Source: Ceratothoa steindachneri
Lineage: Eukaryota > Arthropoda > Malacostraca > Isopoda > Cymothoidae
Length of the DNA stretch: 64,000 nucleotides
Reading direction: 5' to 3'
Assembly (NCBI GenBank): GCA_963969495.1
Contig: OZ018328.1
Location: 620,001 to 684,000, forward strand
The stretch's first letter is position 1. Every line of letters starts with the position of its first letter. The notes below the pieces were generated by a model. It saw nothing but the letters and a program-made list of their open reading frames with translations. It did no database searches and was not told where the DNA came from. The position numbers and the translations under genes are program-made. Shown piece after piece: positions 10,181-21,055 of this stretch.

Positions 10181-11761
10181 TTATCTGCAGGGTGAAGGAA
10201 CAAACGGTCGTGGGTATTTAGATGTTACCTCACACCAGAGTTGGGAATCACCGGGAAAAGGAAATGCCTTCATTCCAGATCGAGATGTCTTCATTTCTTC
10301 GCCATGCTCTTGTGCTGCTGCCAAAAAACGGAGATCAAATGGGTCTACCTGGACCGAATTGGCATTCCGAGATAGGCAGTCAGCAACCACATTGTCCTCA
10401 CCACGTACATAAGCTATGTCATTGACATACTCCAAGATTGCGGTCCAGTTCTGTTGTTGCCTGTGCGTTTTTGCACGTAGTGGCGACGAGAAAGCAGAGA
10501 CTAGTGCCTTGTGGTCCTTGCATAAAGTCACTTGGTGACCTTCGATCATATGCCTGAAGTGAAGCACAGCCAGATACGAGCCAGGAGTTCCCTGTCAAAA
10601 GTAAAGTACGCTTACTGCGTCTTACTCAACTTCCCGGAGAAGAATGCCACTGGCTGGGGAGACCCATCCACCATCTGATGGAGCGCAGCACCAACTGCGA
10701 ATTGGGAGTTGTCCGTGACCAATTGGTACGGAGAGTCATTGGACAATGTGTGGCGTAACTTAACGGAGTTCGCCAGGGCCTCCTTAGTAGCTTCAAATGC
10801 TTTTCGAGCAGCATCAATCCAGACAAGTTGCCGAGCTTTAGGTTGAAGCCGTGCGAGTTCAGTCAGAGGGGCAGCAATTGCAGCAAAGTTAGGAATCATA
10901 CGTCTGTAAAAACCTAACATTCTCAAATATCGACGAATTTCTGTGAAATCAGTTGGTAAGGGCATTTCGGTGATCTCGAAGACCTTCCTAGCTGGAGGGC
11001 TCAAACCTGCAGGTGAGACATGGTGGCCGAGGTAATCGATTTCTTCCTTCATGAACTCGCACTTTTCCATAGAAATTCGAAGGTTGTTTTCTGCTAATAT
11101 TTTGAAAACTTGCTCTATATGTTCCACATGCTGGTCTATATTCTCCGAAAATATAAAAATATCGTCAACATACACAAAAACGAAAGCCAAGCCTCGAAAT
11201 AAATTGTCCATGTGGCGTTGGAAGGTGCAACTAGCATTCTTTAGACCAAACGGCAGTCTTCTCGATGTCCGCTGGATTCATTGGAATCTGGTGGTAGGCT
11301 CGTACTAAATCCAGGCGAGAGAAGACTTTCTTGCCATGGAGATGGTCTACCATGCTCTGAATCCTTGGCAAGGGATATCTTTTCGCTTTGTTCATCGCAT
11401 TGAGGGACTGAAAGTCACCCACGACTCTATACTCACCTGGGGTCTTCTTATGCACCATGTGAATGGGTGAAGACCATGAAGATTTCGACGGCCGCACCAC
11501 ACCTTCTTTCAACAGAGTCTCGAAAGTTGCTTTTGCAATTTGTAGTTTCTCCATTAGAAGTTGTCTGGGGCGAGCGTTAGCTGGCGGGGCGCTACCCGTC
11601 TCATTTGTGTGAACAACCGAATTAGCCGTTGGTGAACAAACGTCAACACACTTCGGGTTATAAATACACTCATATTTGCAGAGAACTGTCCTGCACTTAG
11701 GTGGGATATGCGAGAGGTCATTAATGATTAAAGAGATGACTGGTTCGCTTGAATGCTTCAC
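10181..11761 (-). pseudogene. Gypsy reverse transcriptase and RNase H (broken)
   Basis: Reading on minus: VVRPSKSSWSSPIHMVHKK and VFSRLDLVRAYHQIPM (RT motif A with Asp), a frameshift near 11225, then FVYVDDIFIFSE with an intact catalytic YVDD, LGHHVSPAGL and a connection region. RNase H begins with LVTDNSQFAVGAAL and, after another frameshift near 10600, ends with LCKDHKAL and GEDNVVADCLSRN, the usual C-terminal RNase H signature of gypsy elements. The protein would copy the RNA genome into cDNA. Two frameshifts prevent expression as one polyprotein. Confidence 0.9.
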
Positions 11762-11798
11762 TTTTGAAACTAGGCTAGTCTGGTTATCAATTAGGACA

Positions 11799-12113
11799 CT
11801 ACGAGCACAGTCTACTTACTAATAGGTTAAAAAGAGCAAGAAAATCGGCGCCTAATAATGGCGACGTAATGTCTGCTACTACGAACGTCCATCTAAATGA
11901 ACGTCGCAGGGTAGGGATGCCTATTTCCAATTGAACTTCTCCGTGCACTTTTATCTTCCCTCCATTTGCCGTCGCAATGTTAACACCCGATTTGCGCATC
12001 ACACATAATTGCACTAAATTAAATGGAATTAAGGACACGCTCGTGCCAGTGTCTATTAGAAATTCGCACCTCCTCTCATTAATACGTGCAGCGACAGTGA
12101 AAAGAGTCGGCAC
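11799..12113 (-). pseudogene. Gypsy aspartic protease
   Basis: A retropepsin-like domain of roughly 100 residues: active-site LIDTGTSVSLIP, a glycine-rich middle (ANGGKIKVHG) and the C-terminal PLLGADFLALF motif that packs against the active site. The domain itself is open, but it is separated from both gag and RT by frame changes. Its product would cleave the Gag-Pol polyprotein. Confidence 0.85.
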
Positions 12114-12695
12114 GCCGGTCGTCGCATTTACTGCTGCCTGCCGATCTCGTTTTCCGAGTGGGTCGGGGAAGACGGCCTAGACGATGGCTGCATGTGAAGG
12201 TTCTCACCTCGATTTGGCCAAAGCACCACGGTTTACAGTATCTCGCACTAGACCCATAGTATAAGTGTGTACGCCATACCATTGGTTTTTAGGGCCGACG
12301 GAAAGGGCGTACCCCAGACGGTATACCTTTTGAATGATTCCTATCGCTATTATTATACTTATTATGCACAAACCTAGGTTAGTCAACCCTAGGATATACA
12401 CCGACGGGCACGGAATGAGACTTTCTAAATTGCACTTGATTAACCGGCGGGTTAACACTAAGAGCACCTATATCGGGGAACGCACAATCATCACTAGTTT
12501 GACACTTATTTACATTATAACACTGTGCCTTGTAAAACGGCATGAGTTCATCAGCGAGTTTCCCCAACTGGGCAAGTGTCAAGTCCTTCTGCGTGGCGAT
12601 GACAGGGGCGATGTTAGGAGGCAAAGATTGGATGAACTTGTGCCTCACTAGGTCCTCCCCCACTCCAACTTGCAGCGCTGTGCTCCGTAGCTCTT

Positions 12696-12696
<1 letters not shown>
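12114..12696 (-). pseudogene. Gypsy gag C-terminal remnant
   Basis: The best conserved part is VGEDLVRHKFIQSLPPNIAP followed by TLAQLGKLADELMPF, a capsid stretch characteristic of arthropod Ty3/gypsy Gag. Toward the protease there is a frame-shifted Cys-rich bit (ARYCKPWCF near 12230) corresponding to the zinc knuckle. The upstream side ends at the (AT)n tract, where the codons become a meaningless Tyr-Ile repeat. Confidence 0.75.

Positions 12697-12751
<55 letters not shown>
12697..12751. repeat. (AT)n microsatellite at gypsy/LINE junction
   Basis: About 27 AT units. One side is gypsy gag, the other is J3 RT interrupted after SPLLYNIY, so the tract marks a fusion point of two unrelated elements on the same strand. 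Confidence 0.95.
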
Positions 12752-12754
<3 letters not shown>

Positions 12755-14659
12755 AAAGGAGGGGGCTTAGGCACCCTCCTCGGGGTACACCTGTAGTTAG
12801 CTCGAAGTCTGGTCCAGTGTGATTGTATATTTGTAGGTAGGCTTTTCTGTCTGTCACGTAGTCACAAATAATTTTTCCAGTCTTGAGTTTAGTCCGAATC
12901 TTAGTATTTTGAACTGAAGCCCAGTTCTCTATACTTTGTCAAACGCCTTCTTCACCTTCCTGAGCACCAGGTTAGTGTGCCTTTTTTGCCTAGCAATCTT
13001 CGCCAGTTTTTCGGTGATGACTGATAGCACCGTATCGGTCCCTCTTCCTCTTCCTCTTCTAAATCCATGCTGATGTTGATTATGTAGGTTGTTTTCCTCG
13101 ATAAAATCTTGGATACGGCTACCAAGGAACTTTTCGAAGACCTTGCCAGCCACTTCGAGGAGGGAGATGGGTCTTTAATTTGCTGGTCTGTCGGGCGGTT
13201 TCCCGGCTTTTGGAATAAAGATCATTTTGGCGATCTTTCATTCGTCCGGGAAATAGCGGACGTTCAGACACGCATTCATTAGATTGACCAGACCCTCTAA
13301 GATGTTAGGGGAGGGAGGGCGTTCACCCAGTTAGGTTTGGTCAATCCTGTTCTTCCTGGTGCTCTCTGCTTGAAGGAACGTAGTGTCGTCATGAGTTCTT
13401 CTGTCGTTACTCTTCTTCCGTAACCTGTCATCTCTCTGTCAGCTGTCGCGTTGTTGAAGGGGTATGTCCTGTCGAGTACAGGCCTTAATTGTTCATGAAT
13501 TTGTTCTTCGAAGTCTAGGTCGAAGAGTTCGTTTTCTTCTGCAGTGATAGAAAATACATCCTTCCAGTAGCTTCTGAACTCCTCTTCCGTCTCTGTCTCG
13601 TCCATTTTTGTCCCGTCATCCTTATTGAGGAGAATGGTTTTGTCTGGTGGCTTACCCTTCAGCCTGGAAAGTGAGTTCCAGAATGTTCGGGGTCCGTCTC
13701 TTCGTCAAGTTTGTTGACAAGGTCATTCCAGAGCGCTTGCTGTTGCTCTGTTATAGGTGTCTTCATTTCTGTCCTAAGTGTTCGGAGTCTTCTGTTTTTA
13801 ATTCTGTCACTGTTAGTCAATCTAATTTCTTCGAAGAGTCTGTTATATTCATCTGATAGGTCATAAAGTTCTGGTGTCCATCTTGGTGCTGGTAACGTTT
13901 TGTACGAGGTTTTTGGAACCGTAGCACGGTCCGCCTCCACCATTGCCTTCTTCAGCCTTGCGAGTTCCTGGTCGATCTCCTCCAGGTTGGCTTCTTCCAG
14001 GGGCTGCGCTCTGAATTCACCGAGAAGAGTACGATACTCTTCCCAGTTCGCTCGAGAGTAGCATTTTCGCTCCCTGACGGGAATTTGGATGAGACCAGAT
14101 GAAATTTTGATAAGGGTTGCGACATGGACGCTTGGGATTAGAGGTCCGGGCTGTATATAGTAGTTGTAGGGGGATTGAGGGCTGGTTAGGGCGATATCTG
14201 GTTTGGTTGCGAAGGTGTCGGTGATAAAAGTGGGGAAGTCGGGCCCGATGCGGGCAAAGATACATCTGTCAATAAGGTTCTTCAAGTTCTTTCCCTTCTT
14301 GTTTAGAGCTCCGGTATAACCGGATTCCCGGCATCTGGCGTTGATACCACGAGTGGTCCCAGGGTGGTTTGGACCTCGATGGCCAGATAAGACTCGTCTA
14401 AAGAAGGGAGTAGTTTGAACAAAATACTTTTCTTGACTGCGATGGCGGCGCCATCAATACGTTCCTAGCTATGGTTTTTAGTCGTCACGGAGTAATTAAA
14501 TAACTTTATTGTCTTTTGTGATGTGTCAATACCGTGTTCTGATATCAGAACGATATCAGGGTCGCAATTCCAAATGATGTTACCGTAAGTTACTTGCTTG
14601 TCGGTCCATCCGTCAGTGTTTATCTGTAGTATTGTCAAGTCCTTTTTTAGTCTGTCCAT
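12752..14659 (-). pseudogene. J3 ORF2: endonuclease and partial RT (broken)
   Basis: ORF2 appears to start at ATG 14659 with LTILQINTDGW, followed by ISEHGIDT. The middle of the endonuclease is deleted near 14300-14350. The next block has IGPDFPTFITD and PSVHVATL, where the catalytic SDH Asp is Val, so the nuclease is dead. Then come SYWKDVFSITAEEN, RAPGRTGL, GKVFEKFLGSRI, HGFRRGRGRGTDT, LRKVKKAFDKV and GVPRGGCLSPLLYNIY, with several frameshifts and stops between blocks. The frame then enters (AT)n. Confidence 0.85.
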
Positions 14660-14855
14660 GTTGTCTGTTAGTTATTCGTTCCTATTTACTTGTTTCTTAG
14701 AGGTGGAGGGGCTAGCTGGGGGAGATCGGCATCTGCTGGATCTCTATTTCTTGAATTCCGAGTTTGATAGGGTTATAAAAGCTTCTTGGTTAAGCCTGAC
14801 CATTCCGAGGATTATGGGTCTCTTCGACGACCTTCTCTGGGAGGTCCTCAAAGTA

Positions 14856-16055
14856 TTACCACTTATATATCCCCGTGGTTATTCCTTCGCTCACATATTT
14901 ATCGGTCTTTTGTTGGGGAAATGGGACGTCGTCTGTTGTGAAAATTGTGAGCTCGATCCTCCTCCCGTGGTAGGCATGTTTGCCTTCCTTCGCTGAAGAG
15001 GTTGACCTGCCCTTCTGACGGAGGGGTGATCGCTTGGGGGGGGGGTACAGTGTTAGCTCTTGTTTTTTTGCTCCTTTAGGTGATTTTACCTCGGGAACAA
15101 TAGTGGCGGGTTCGCTTGTTGAGGGGATTATTGGTTCAGGATCTTCTTGGGTTGGGTTGGTGTGAGCGGGAACATTTTTTGTTGTTGGAGTGGCTGGTCT
15201 TGATAGAGGGGGCTGCATTTGGATGCGTAGGACCTCATCCGAGCGTGGGTTCTCGGGGAACCACATATCATCCATGCCGTTGTTCTTGATCATCTGGTTG
15301 AGCTCATTTTTGAAAGAACCGGGGTTCTTCAAGTTGGCTATGTGCGCATAGTAGATGCAGCACATGATTTTTGTAGATTGCTCGCTTTCTACCTTAAGGT
15401 AGGTTCGCTGCGCTGCTGCTTCTTCTACTGCCGCCTTTGCCACTTCCGCATATGTCCTGTTGGCCCGAGTTTCTTCCTCGTTTTTCTTCTGCTGCTGCTG
15501 CTTTTTAATGGCAGCCTTTTTAGCCGGGCATGACATCGCCATGGCTGCATGGTCTCCGTTGCAGTTAATGCAACGCTTCACTGAGCTCTTGCAGTCACGC
15601 AAGATGTGGCCGGTTTTGCTGCAAATAGAACAGTTTGATTCTGTTTGAGTGCAGGATTTGGTTGTGTGCTCATTTAATTTGTAGCACTTGAAGCAAGTTT
15701 GTACTTGAGTGAACTCCTCCCTTTCTATTTGCTCAGGGCAGACCCTGACGTTAAAGAGAAGGAAAACCACCTCTTTGGCCTTTTCTGCCATAACGGTTTC
15801 GGCAAACACGATTTTAAAGGCGTGTGTATACTCTTTAAATTTAATCACCTCTGAGACCTTGGCCCAGGAGTAATTCCTCTCGATTTCCTTTGAGATTTCT
15901 GCATTGGAATGGAGACCCACCCACAAGTCAATATAACGGCAGACGACACTGCGGTGTGCTTGGATTTGGGGAGGGATTTTGGGAGTTAGATTTATTGAGC
16001 CGAACACTTTCGCTCCACTGGGTGAGGCCAGGAGTTCAGCGTCACTCTTCTTTTG
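14856..16055 (-). pseudogene. J3 ORF1 (gag with three zinc knuckles), N-terminally truncated
   Basis: Long open stretch on minus. After INLTPKIPPQIQAHRSVVCR come NYSWAKVSEVIKF and AFKIVFAETVMAEKA, then three Cys/His knuckles: CFKCYKLNEHTTKSC, CSICSKTGHILRDC and CINCNGDHAAMAMSC. A Gln/Lys-rich linker and RTYAEVAKAAVEEA follow, then a Pro-rich acidic tail ending at GIYKW, where a stop replaces the continuation seen in J5. Such gag proteins bind the element RNA. An open frame extends past 16055 but that part is antisense of J4 and not gag. Confidence 0.87.
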
Positions 16056-16714
16056 ACAGATGACTCCTGCAAAAGCATTGACAAGAAGTGCATGAACTGC
16101 AAGGGACCCCAACGAACGATGGCCCTTAACTGCCCCAAGAGAAAAGAAATAATCAAGAAAATGGAAGATGAAGAAATGAAGAAGAAAACTACAACCTCGG
16201 CAAGCACTGTGAAGGGAAGTCAAGGGATGGCCTCAGCAATGGCACTCCCTCACCGATGGTCTCCACAAATGATCTAAGTGAAAAAATCCTCATCTGCATT
16301 ACACATGTAAACGTGGCAAATCCGGTAAAACCTGAATGCTACAACCAGGTTTTAAACGCGCTATTAAAGGCTAATAACTTGCCATCCATCCTCGTGCCTG
16401 ATGACCCCGAATGCTGCAAGGCATTCAAGGATAGATTTATTAGGAATAATAACAATCAGGAAAAAGCCACTGGACTAAAAGAAGTCATCGAATCTCCCTC
16501 ATCGAAGGAATCTGAAGAAGAAGACGAGATTAATGATAAAGAAGAAGAAGAGACCACATCTTCGGATAGTGACGATGGCCCATGTACTCGCACTAGAGCG
16601 ACGAAGAGTCAGTCAAAGACTCCTAGTTCTCCCCCGAAGAGAGAAAAACTTGGGCACTCCAGACCCGCCCCACAGGCCAAAAAGAACAAAAAGACCAAGA
16701 AGAAACACAGGTAA
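16056..16714 (+). pseudogene. J4 ORF1 C-terminal part
   Basis: Begins within the knuckle region: CKSIDKKCMNCKGPQRTMAL is the last Cys/His motif with the same spacing as CINCNGDHAAMAMSC in J3. A frameshift near 16260 leads to KILICITHVNVANPVKPECY and an acidic, Ser-rich tail, ending with a Lys-rich stretch and TAA at 16712-16714. ORF2 starts 12 bp further on. Confidence 0.78.
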
Positions 16715-16725
16715 ACACATATCAC

Positions 16726-17576
16726 AATGGAACGGAACTCACTAAGAATTATAGAAATTAATACCAACGGCTGGACAGCGAAAAGAACTCTACGGAAAAT
16801 TGTTCAGGGAGATTGATACAAATGTCATCTTGATTTCTGAACATGGGATTGACACTCGTAGCTCCAAAATGAAGATCTGGAACTTCAACGTGTTAATCAC
16901 GAATTACTCTCAAGAGCGGTACGACGGTGCCGTCATCGCCATCAAAAGAGGGATCAAGTACAAGCCAATAAGAAACCTGGAAGAATCCTATCTTGCAATA
17001 GAGGTCGAACTCGATATAGGTAAGCTGGTCATCGCCAACGGGTACCAGCCGTAGAGACGAGAATATTTGCCAATCCATTCTCTCTCTGGCCTATTTGGCA
17101 GAAGGATCCCCACCATATTATTGGGGGAGCTTAATGCCAGATGTCGGGAATCTGGATACAGGACCTTCAATGGAAATGGAAGGTGCCTGGACACCATGAT
17201 GGACCGAAATATGGTCCATAGAATAGGCCCAGACTTCCCAACCTATACTCGAGGAAGAAGTACCACAAAACCAGACATTTGTCTGGCTAATCGTCAGCTG
17301 CCGTTCAATTATTACATGAACCAGTCCAGGTACTGGGCACGGTACGCGGTTCTTCTCGAGGCCTATTTCCCACCAAATCTGGACGAGGCAATTCTCGAGG
17401 AGATAGACGAGGCACTCGACGACCTCAACGAACATCTTATAAGTGCAGATAGGGCTTGCATCCCCAAAACCCACTATAAAAACCATCTCAACATACAGGT
17501 GGACTGGGTACATGAAAGAAATCTACAGATAATTGAGAGTATTGTTCGAGTTAAATATCAGAAATGCATCAATTGA
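16726..17576 (+). pseudogene. J4 ORF2 endonuclease (deleted and frameshifted)
   Basis: ATG at 16726 gives NSLRIIEINTNGW, then a frameshift near 16790 into NVILISEHGIDT. A TAG at 17052-17054 follows ANGYQP. Next come LLGELNARCRESGYR, in which the catalytic GDLN Asp is Glu, and RIGPDFPTYTRG with TTKPDICLANRQLPFNYYM. The segment from there to the SDH motif is deleted and sequence resumes at the linker (IDEALDDLNEHLISADRAC). With SDH missing the nuclease cannot function. Confidence 0.84.
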
Positions 17577-17626
17577 CTCGCTACAACGAAGTAGAGAGAT
17601 CAAGGAAGAGCTCAACCAGTTGATCA

Positions 17627-19737
17627 TTGAACAACAACAGTGACAATGGGTCGATGCGATCGAGAGCCTCGATTAAGATACATCTCCCAAAGACTTTTAG
17701 AAGAAAGTCAAAAGTCTCAGTGGATCATCTGGGAAAAAGAAGTAAATGGAAATCCAAAAAGAAGATGGATCCATTGAGACAGAAGAAAGAAAACGAATAT
17801 TTTGATATAGAGTTCGAAAATAACATCGTAGACGAGCTTAACACGGAAATACACCGAACGCATCCTCATCACCAGGTGGACAGACTGCGTGACGGAGACG
17901 CCGATATCACCGAAGAAGAGATCCTTGGCGCACTCCGCTCATTCCGACAAAAAGCCCCAGACCAATCGGGGCTAACGAAGGTAAACTTCGAAAAGGCACC
18001 AGCTAACATCATCGAAGGAATGAGACGTATTTTTAAAACATGTCTGAATACAGGGTACTTTCCAGATGCTTATAAGACGGCAAAGATAATCTTCTTGCCC
18101 AAGCATGGAAAGGACCCAACGTTGAGAGAGAGCTACCGCCCAATTTCACTTCTGGAATTTGGCGGGAAAATCTTTGAGAAGATCCTCAACGGGAGACCTA
18201 TGTCTCACCTGGAAGAAAACTCCCTCTACAACCCATGTCAATTCGGGTTTAGAAAGAAGCGAAGTACGGAAATGGCAATCAATATCATAACGTAAAAACT
18301 TGCCCAAGCCAAACGGGACAGGAGTTATGTGGATATCGTTTGCCGGGATGTATCAAAGGCGTTTGATAAGGTGTCGTAAGATCTTATACTGCGTGCCCCG
18401 CTACCACACCTTATCAAACAACTTTGATACATCCCGGCAAACGATATCCACATAACTCCTGTCCCGTTTGGCTTGGGCAAACTTTTCCGTTATGACATTG
18501 ATTGCCATTTCCGTACTTCGCTTCTTTCTAAACCCAAATTGACATGGGTTGTAGAGGGAGTTTTCTTCCAGGTGAGACACCAGTCTCCCGTTGAGGATCT
18601 TCTCAAAGAGTTAATTTCCAGATGCTTATAAGACGGCAAAGATAATCTTCTTGCCCAAGCATGGAAAGGACCCAACGTTGAGAGAGAGCTACCGCCCAAT
18701 TTCACTTCTGGAATTTGGCGGGAAACTCTTTGAGAAGATCCTCAACGGGAGACTGGTGTCTCACCTGGAACAAAACTCCCTCTACAACCCATGTTAATTC
18801 GCGTTTAGAAAGAAGTGAAGTACGGAAATGGCAATCAATGTCATAACGGAAAAGCTTGCCCAAGCCAAACGGGACAGGAGTTATGTGGATATCGTTTGCC
18901 GGGATGTATCAAAGGCGTTTGATAAGGTGTGGCAGTGGGGCATGCAGTGTAAGATCTTATGACAGACACCCTTTACTCGATATATACCGCGGATGTCCCA
19001 GCCCCTGTGTACCCCTCTTCTCTCAATATTCAGTACGCCGATGATTTCAGCCAGATAGTCGTATCTCCATGGAGGAATGCGCCGTGGCAAGCTCGCATGA
19101 CAGCGATGGAAATCACGAACCTGAACAACTACGAGGCTCAGTGGAAAATAAGAACAAACCAAGAGAAGTTCAAGGTGGTCCCCATTGGACGCACCCTAAG
19201 AGCAGACATGCGTGGGGGAGGGATACGCGATATCCCTACACCAACGAATGCAATGTATTCGGTATGAAAATCACCTCTACCGGGTACAAGAAGCACGTCG
19301 AAGAAAGAATTTCTCGAGCCTCGGGTGCTGTCAGAACTCTATATACATTTAGAAATCTACGTGAAAGCAACAACAAGAAGATCTACAATGCTTTTGTAAG
19401 ATCTACGTTGATTTACCCCGCCTCCACCCTCTCTTGTGTCTCAAAAACACAAAAGAGGCGACTTCAAGTAGTGCAAAATAAATGCATGTACCTAATTATG
19501 GGTACACGCAGGCAAGAAAGAAGACAGCAAGAATATCTGCACAGAGAGGCGGGGATAATTCCCATCAACAAAGTAATAGAAGAACGGAGCCGGAAAATGC
19601 AGGATCTGGTTAATCAAGAACTGAGTGAAGAAATTACTCCGATGATTAACCAGAACAGAAGAGCAGACTGCCACGCCAGATTTTCCAGCTCCGCCAACCG
19701 AGTGGCTGGCGGGGACGAAGTGCCGTTCTATGCATAA
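17627..19737 (+). pseudogene. J4 ORF2 reverse transcriptase (rearranged)
   Basis: The first block (17627-18295) is open: EYFDIEFENNIVDELNTEIH, KAPDQSGLTKVNF, YRPISLLEFGGKIFEKIL and FGFRKKRSTEMAINI. A palindromic rearrangement then repeats the FRPISLL-to-FDKV segment (18379-18958). Coding resumes at SIYTADVP with IQYADDFSQI, the catalytic box in its YADD form, about 70 codons after VWQWGMQCKIL having been lost. After a frameshift near 19255 the thumb continues with MKITSTGYKKHVEERIS and ends at TAA 19735-19737. Confidence 0.86.
18379..18958. repeat. Large palindrome inside J4 RT
   Basis: 18379-18612 is the reverse complement of about 18723-18958, with roughly 110 bp between the arms. Diagnostic bases (ACTGGTGTCTCACC in place of the ACCTATGTCTCACC of the first copy) show that the inverted arm was copied from the downstream copy. 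The loop plus downstream arm (18615-18958) is itself a direct repeat of 18058-18375. The order is therefore direct copy, inverted copy, direct copy. Confidence 0.85.
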
Positions 19738-20114
19738 TGAGATGTGAAACCTGAAACCAAAAAAAGAAGACAACCGAACAAGATAAAAAATTCACAACTA
19801 CGACAATAAATCACCGATGAAGACAACTTTAAACCAAGATTGAGAAAAAAAAACGATTACGACAAGAACCCTACTAAATATGAAGAGAAAAAACTTAAAC
19901 ACACACGCATACAAATGATACCAATAACAATAAGCACAAACTTAAAAGTATTAAAAAACATAAACAAATAAGCAATGCATCACATACACCAAACTAAACT
20001 AAAGATATTAAGACAAATGGCTTGAACGCCATAAATAATTATTATGATTAACAGAAACAACATAGAATACACGCTACAAAAAAATAATAAAAGTGATAGG
20101 CCTGATCACCAGGC
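19738..20114 (+). other. J4 3' UTR with hairpins
   Basis: A-rich. It contains TGGC-TTGAAC-GCCA at 20018-20031 and GCCTG-ATCAC-CAGGC at 20100-20114. The first is the counterpart of AGGC-TTGAAT-GCCT in J2 and J5 with a paired change at the base of the stem. The end of the element is placed at the second hairpin only approximately. Confidence 0.6.
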
Positions 20115-20400
20115 TCTAGCATCTCTTTGCACCCTACCACAATTCTTTCTCTTTTCTCCGCTTGTCTATTTTCTCTGTCTATCCACACACCATATCGTCC
20201 TCCCCTACATGCACCCATTTTAACTTAATCATAATCAATCATCATAATTTTCCGAATGACGGGATAGAAAAATTGGAAAAGTCACCTAACTCTGAAGACG
20301 TTTTTCGCCGATAAAGCAACGCGAATTTATACGTGAATTATTTATTCACGTTTCCTACGGGGAGCAGAAGAAGAAGTTTTTAATAGAACACGAATAAACC
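20115..20400. other. Spacer between J4 and J5 with a perfect hairpin
   Basis: Pyrimidine-rich then AT-rich. ACGTGAAT-N5-ATTCACGT at 20331-20351 is a perfect 8 bp stem. No gene recognised. Confidence 0.45.
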
Positions 20401-21055
20401 AACGAATGTCGGGCTAATTCGACCTTGCATTGCCCCCCCCCCCCCCCATGCCGGGGCAGGGGAGTTGAAATGAACTGAACTGCCATTCATTTAGCCCCGT
20501 CCCAACTATGCCGTTCGTGTGATAGGCATAATTGGGGGTGCCCAGGAAAGCAGGTTTGTGGACTAGCCCACTGTAGAACTCGGCGTTAGTGGAAACCCGG
20601 TTACGAGGCGATGCTGAAAGCTTTGGGGAAGAGTTCGCTCTAGCCCCTGAGGGTAGTTTCCGGCCAAGACCACAGGGGGACATACAACCGTCCCTGTGTA
20701 AGTTGGAAGCAGCATCGATAATCAAACCCCAGACGGGGCGGCATCCCTTGGGTGGTAGTAGTTGATTCAATCACCACCGATCATTAAGTCTGCCATAACC
20801 ACCCGTCTGAGGGGCCTCCCCGGGTCCACCAACATTCATCTCATCCCTCTATCCGGCAGTTCACGTTCATGGAGGCTCGCTTGCAACGGTGGGGGAGGGG
20901 GGAGGGCTGCCCCCCACAAGCTCTCTAATAAGTAAAAAAGATTTTTTTATCTTTTGGTCAACCTAAACAATTTATAAGTTGGCAAGCACCCAGAAACCAC
21001 GGAGCAGGAGTAACCCCACGGTGGTTCATCGCCCCTCGGGGCCCGTGCAGAAAAG
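20401..21055 (+). promoter_or_regulatory. J5 5' UTR (GC-rich leader)
   Basis: About 650 bp of GC-rich sequence with a C run of about 16 near 20431-20447 and G runs near 20890-20905, directly upstream of ORF1. An open minus-strand frame here (20414-20770) matches nothing recognised and is taken as chance. A promoter role is inferred only from position. Confidence 0.5.

Larger units (their letters stand above)
8641..12696 (-). mobile_element. Ty3/gypsy LTR retrotransposon, decayed, missing its 5' end
   Basis: Minus-strand order is gag end, protease, RT, RNase H, integrase, matching Ty3/gypsy gene order (integrase last). Every domain is broken by frameshifts or stops but catalytic motifs remain readable. 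The 5' LTR, leader and most of gag are gone: gag runs directly into the (AT)n tract at 12697. A diverged duplicate of about 45 bp at 8667-8710 and 8850-8895 lies at the 3' end, downstream of integrase. Confidence 0.88.
12752..16055 (-). mobile_element. J3: Jockey-type LINE truncated at both ends
   Basis: Minus strand: ORF1 from 16055, then ORF2 with endonuclease and RT up to the (AT)n tract. The 5' UTR and first part of ORF1 are missing at 16055, where J4 begins in the opposite direction. The 3' part of RT, including the catalytic FADD, and the 3' UTR are missing at 12752. Loss of the 3' end is not explained by ordinary LINE truncation and points to later recombination. Confidence 0.82.
16056..20114 (+). 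mobile_element. J4: Jockey-type LINE, rearranged
   Basis: Plus strand, starting inside the second/third gag knuckle and ending in a hairpin-bearing 3' UTR. ORF1, endonuclease, RT and 3' UTR are all represented, but the SDH region of the endonuclease and the middle of the RT are deleted and a 235 bp segment has been copied back inverted. It lies head-to-head with J3 at 16055. Confidence 0.82.

Noticed and set aside
12640..12860. Open frames with long Tyr-Ile runs
   Set aside because: Translation of (AT)n. The flanking residues belong to LINE RT and gypsy gag. The same applies at 25790 and 27144.
16056..16223. N-terminal extension of the J3 ORF1 frame, with hydrophobic residues suggesting a signal peptide
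   Set aside because: This stretch is the antisense of J4 gag; the J3 homology stops at 16055, so the extension is accidental.
20414..20770. 118-codon minus-strand frame upstream of J5 ORF1
   Set aside because: No recognised motif, and it lies in the GC-rich leader of an element coded on the other strand.
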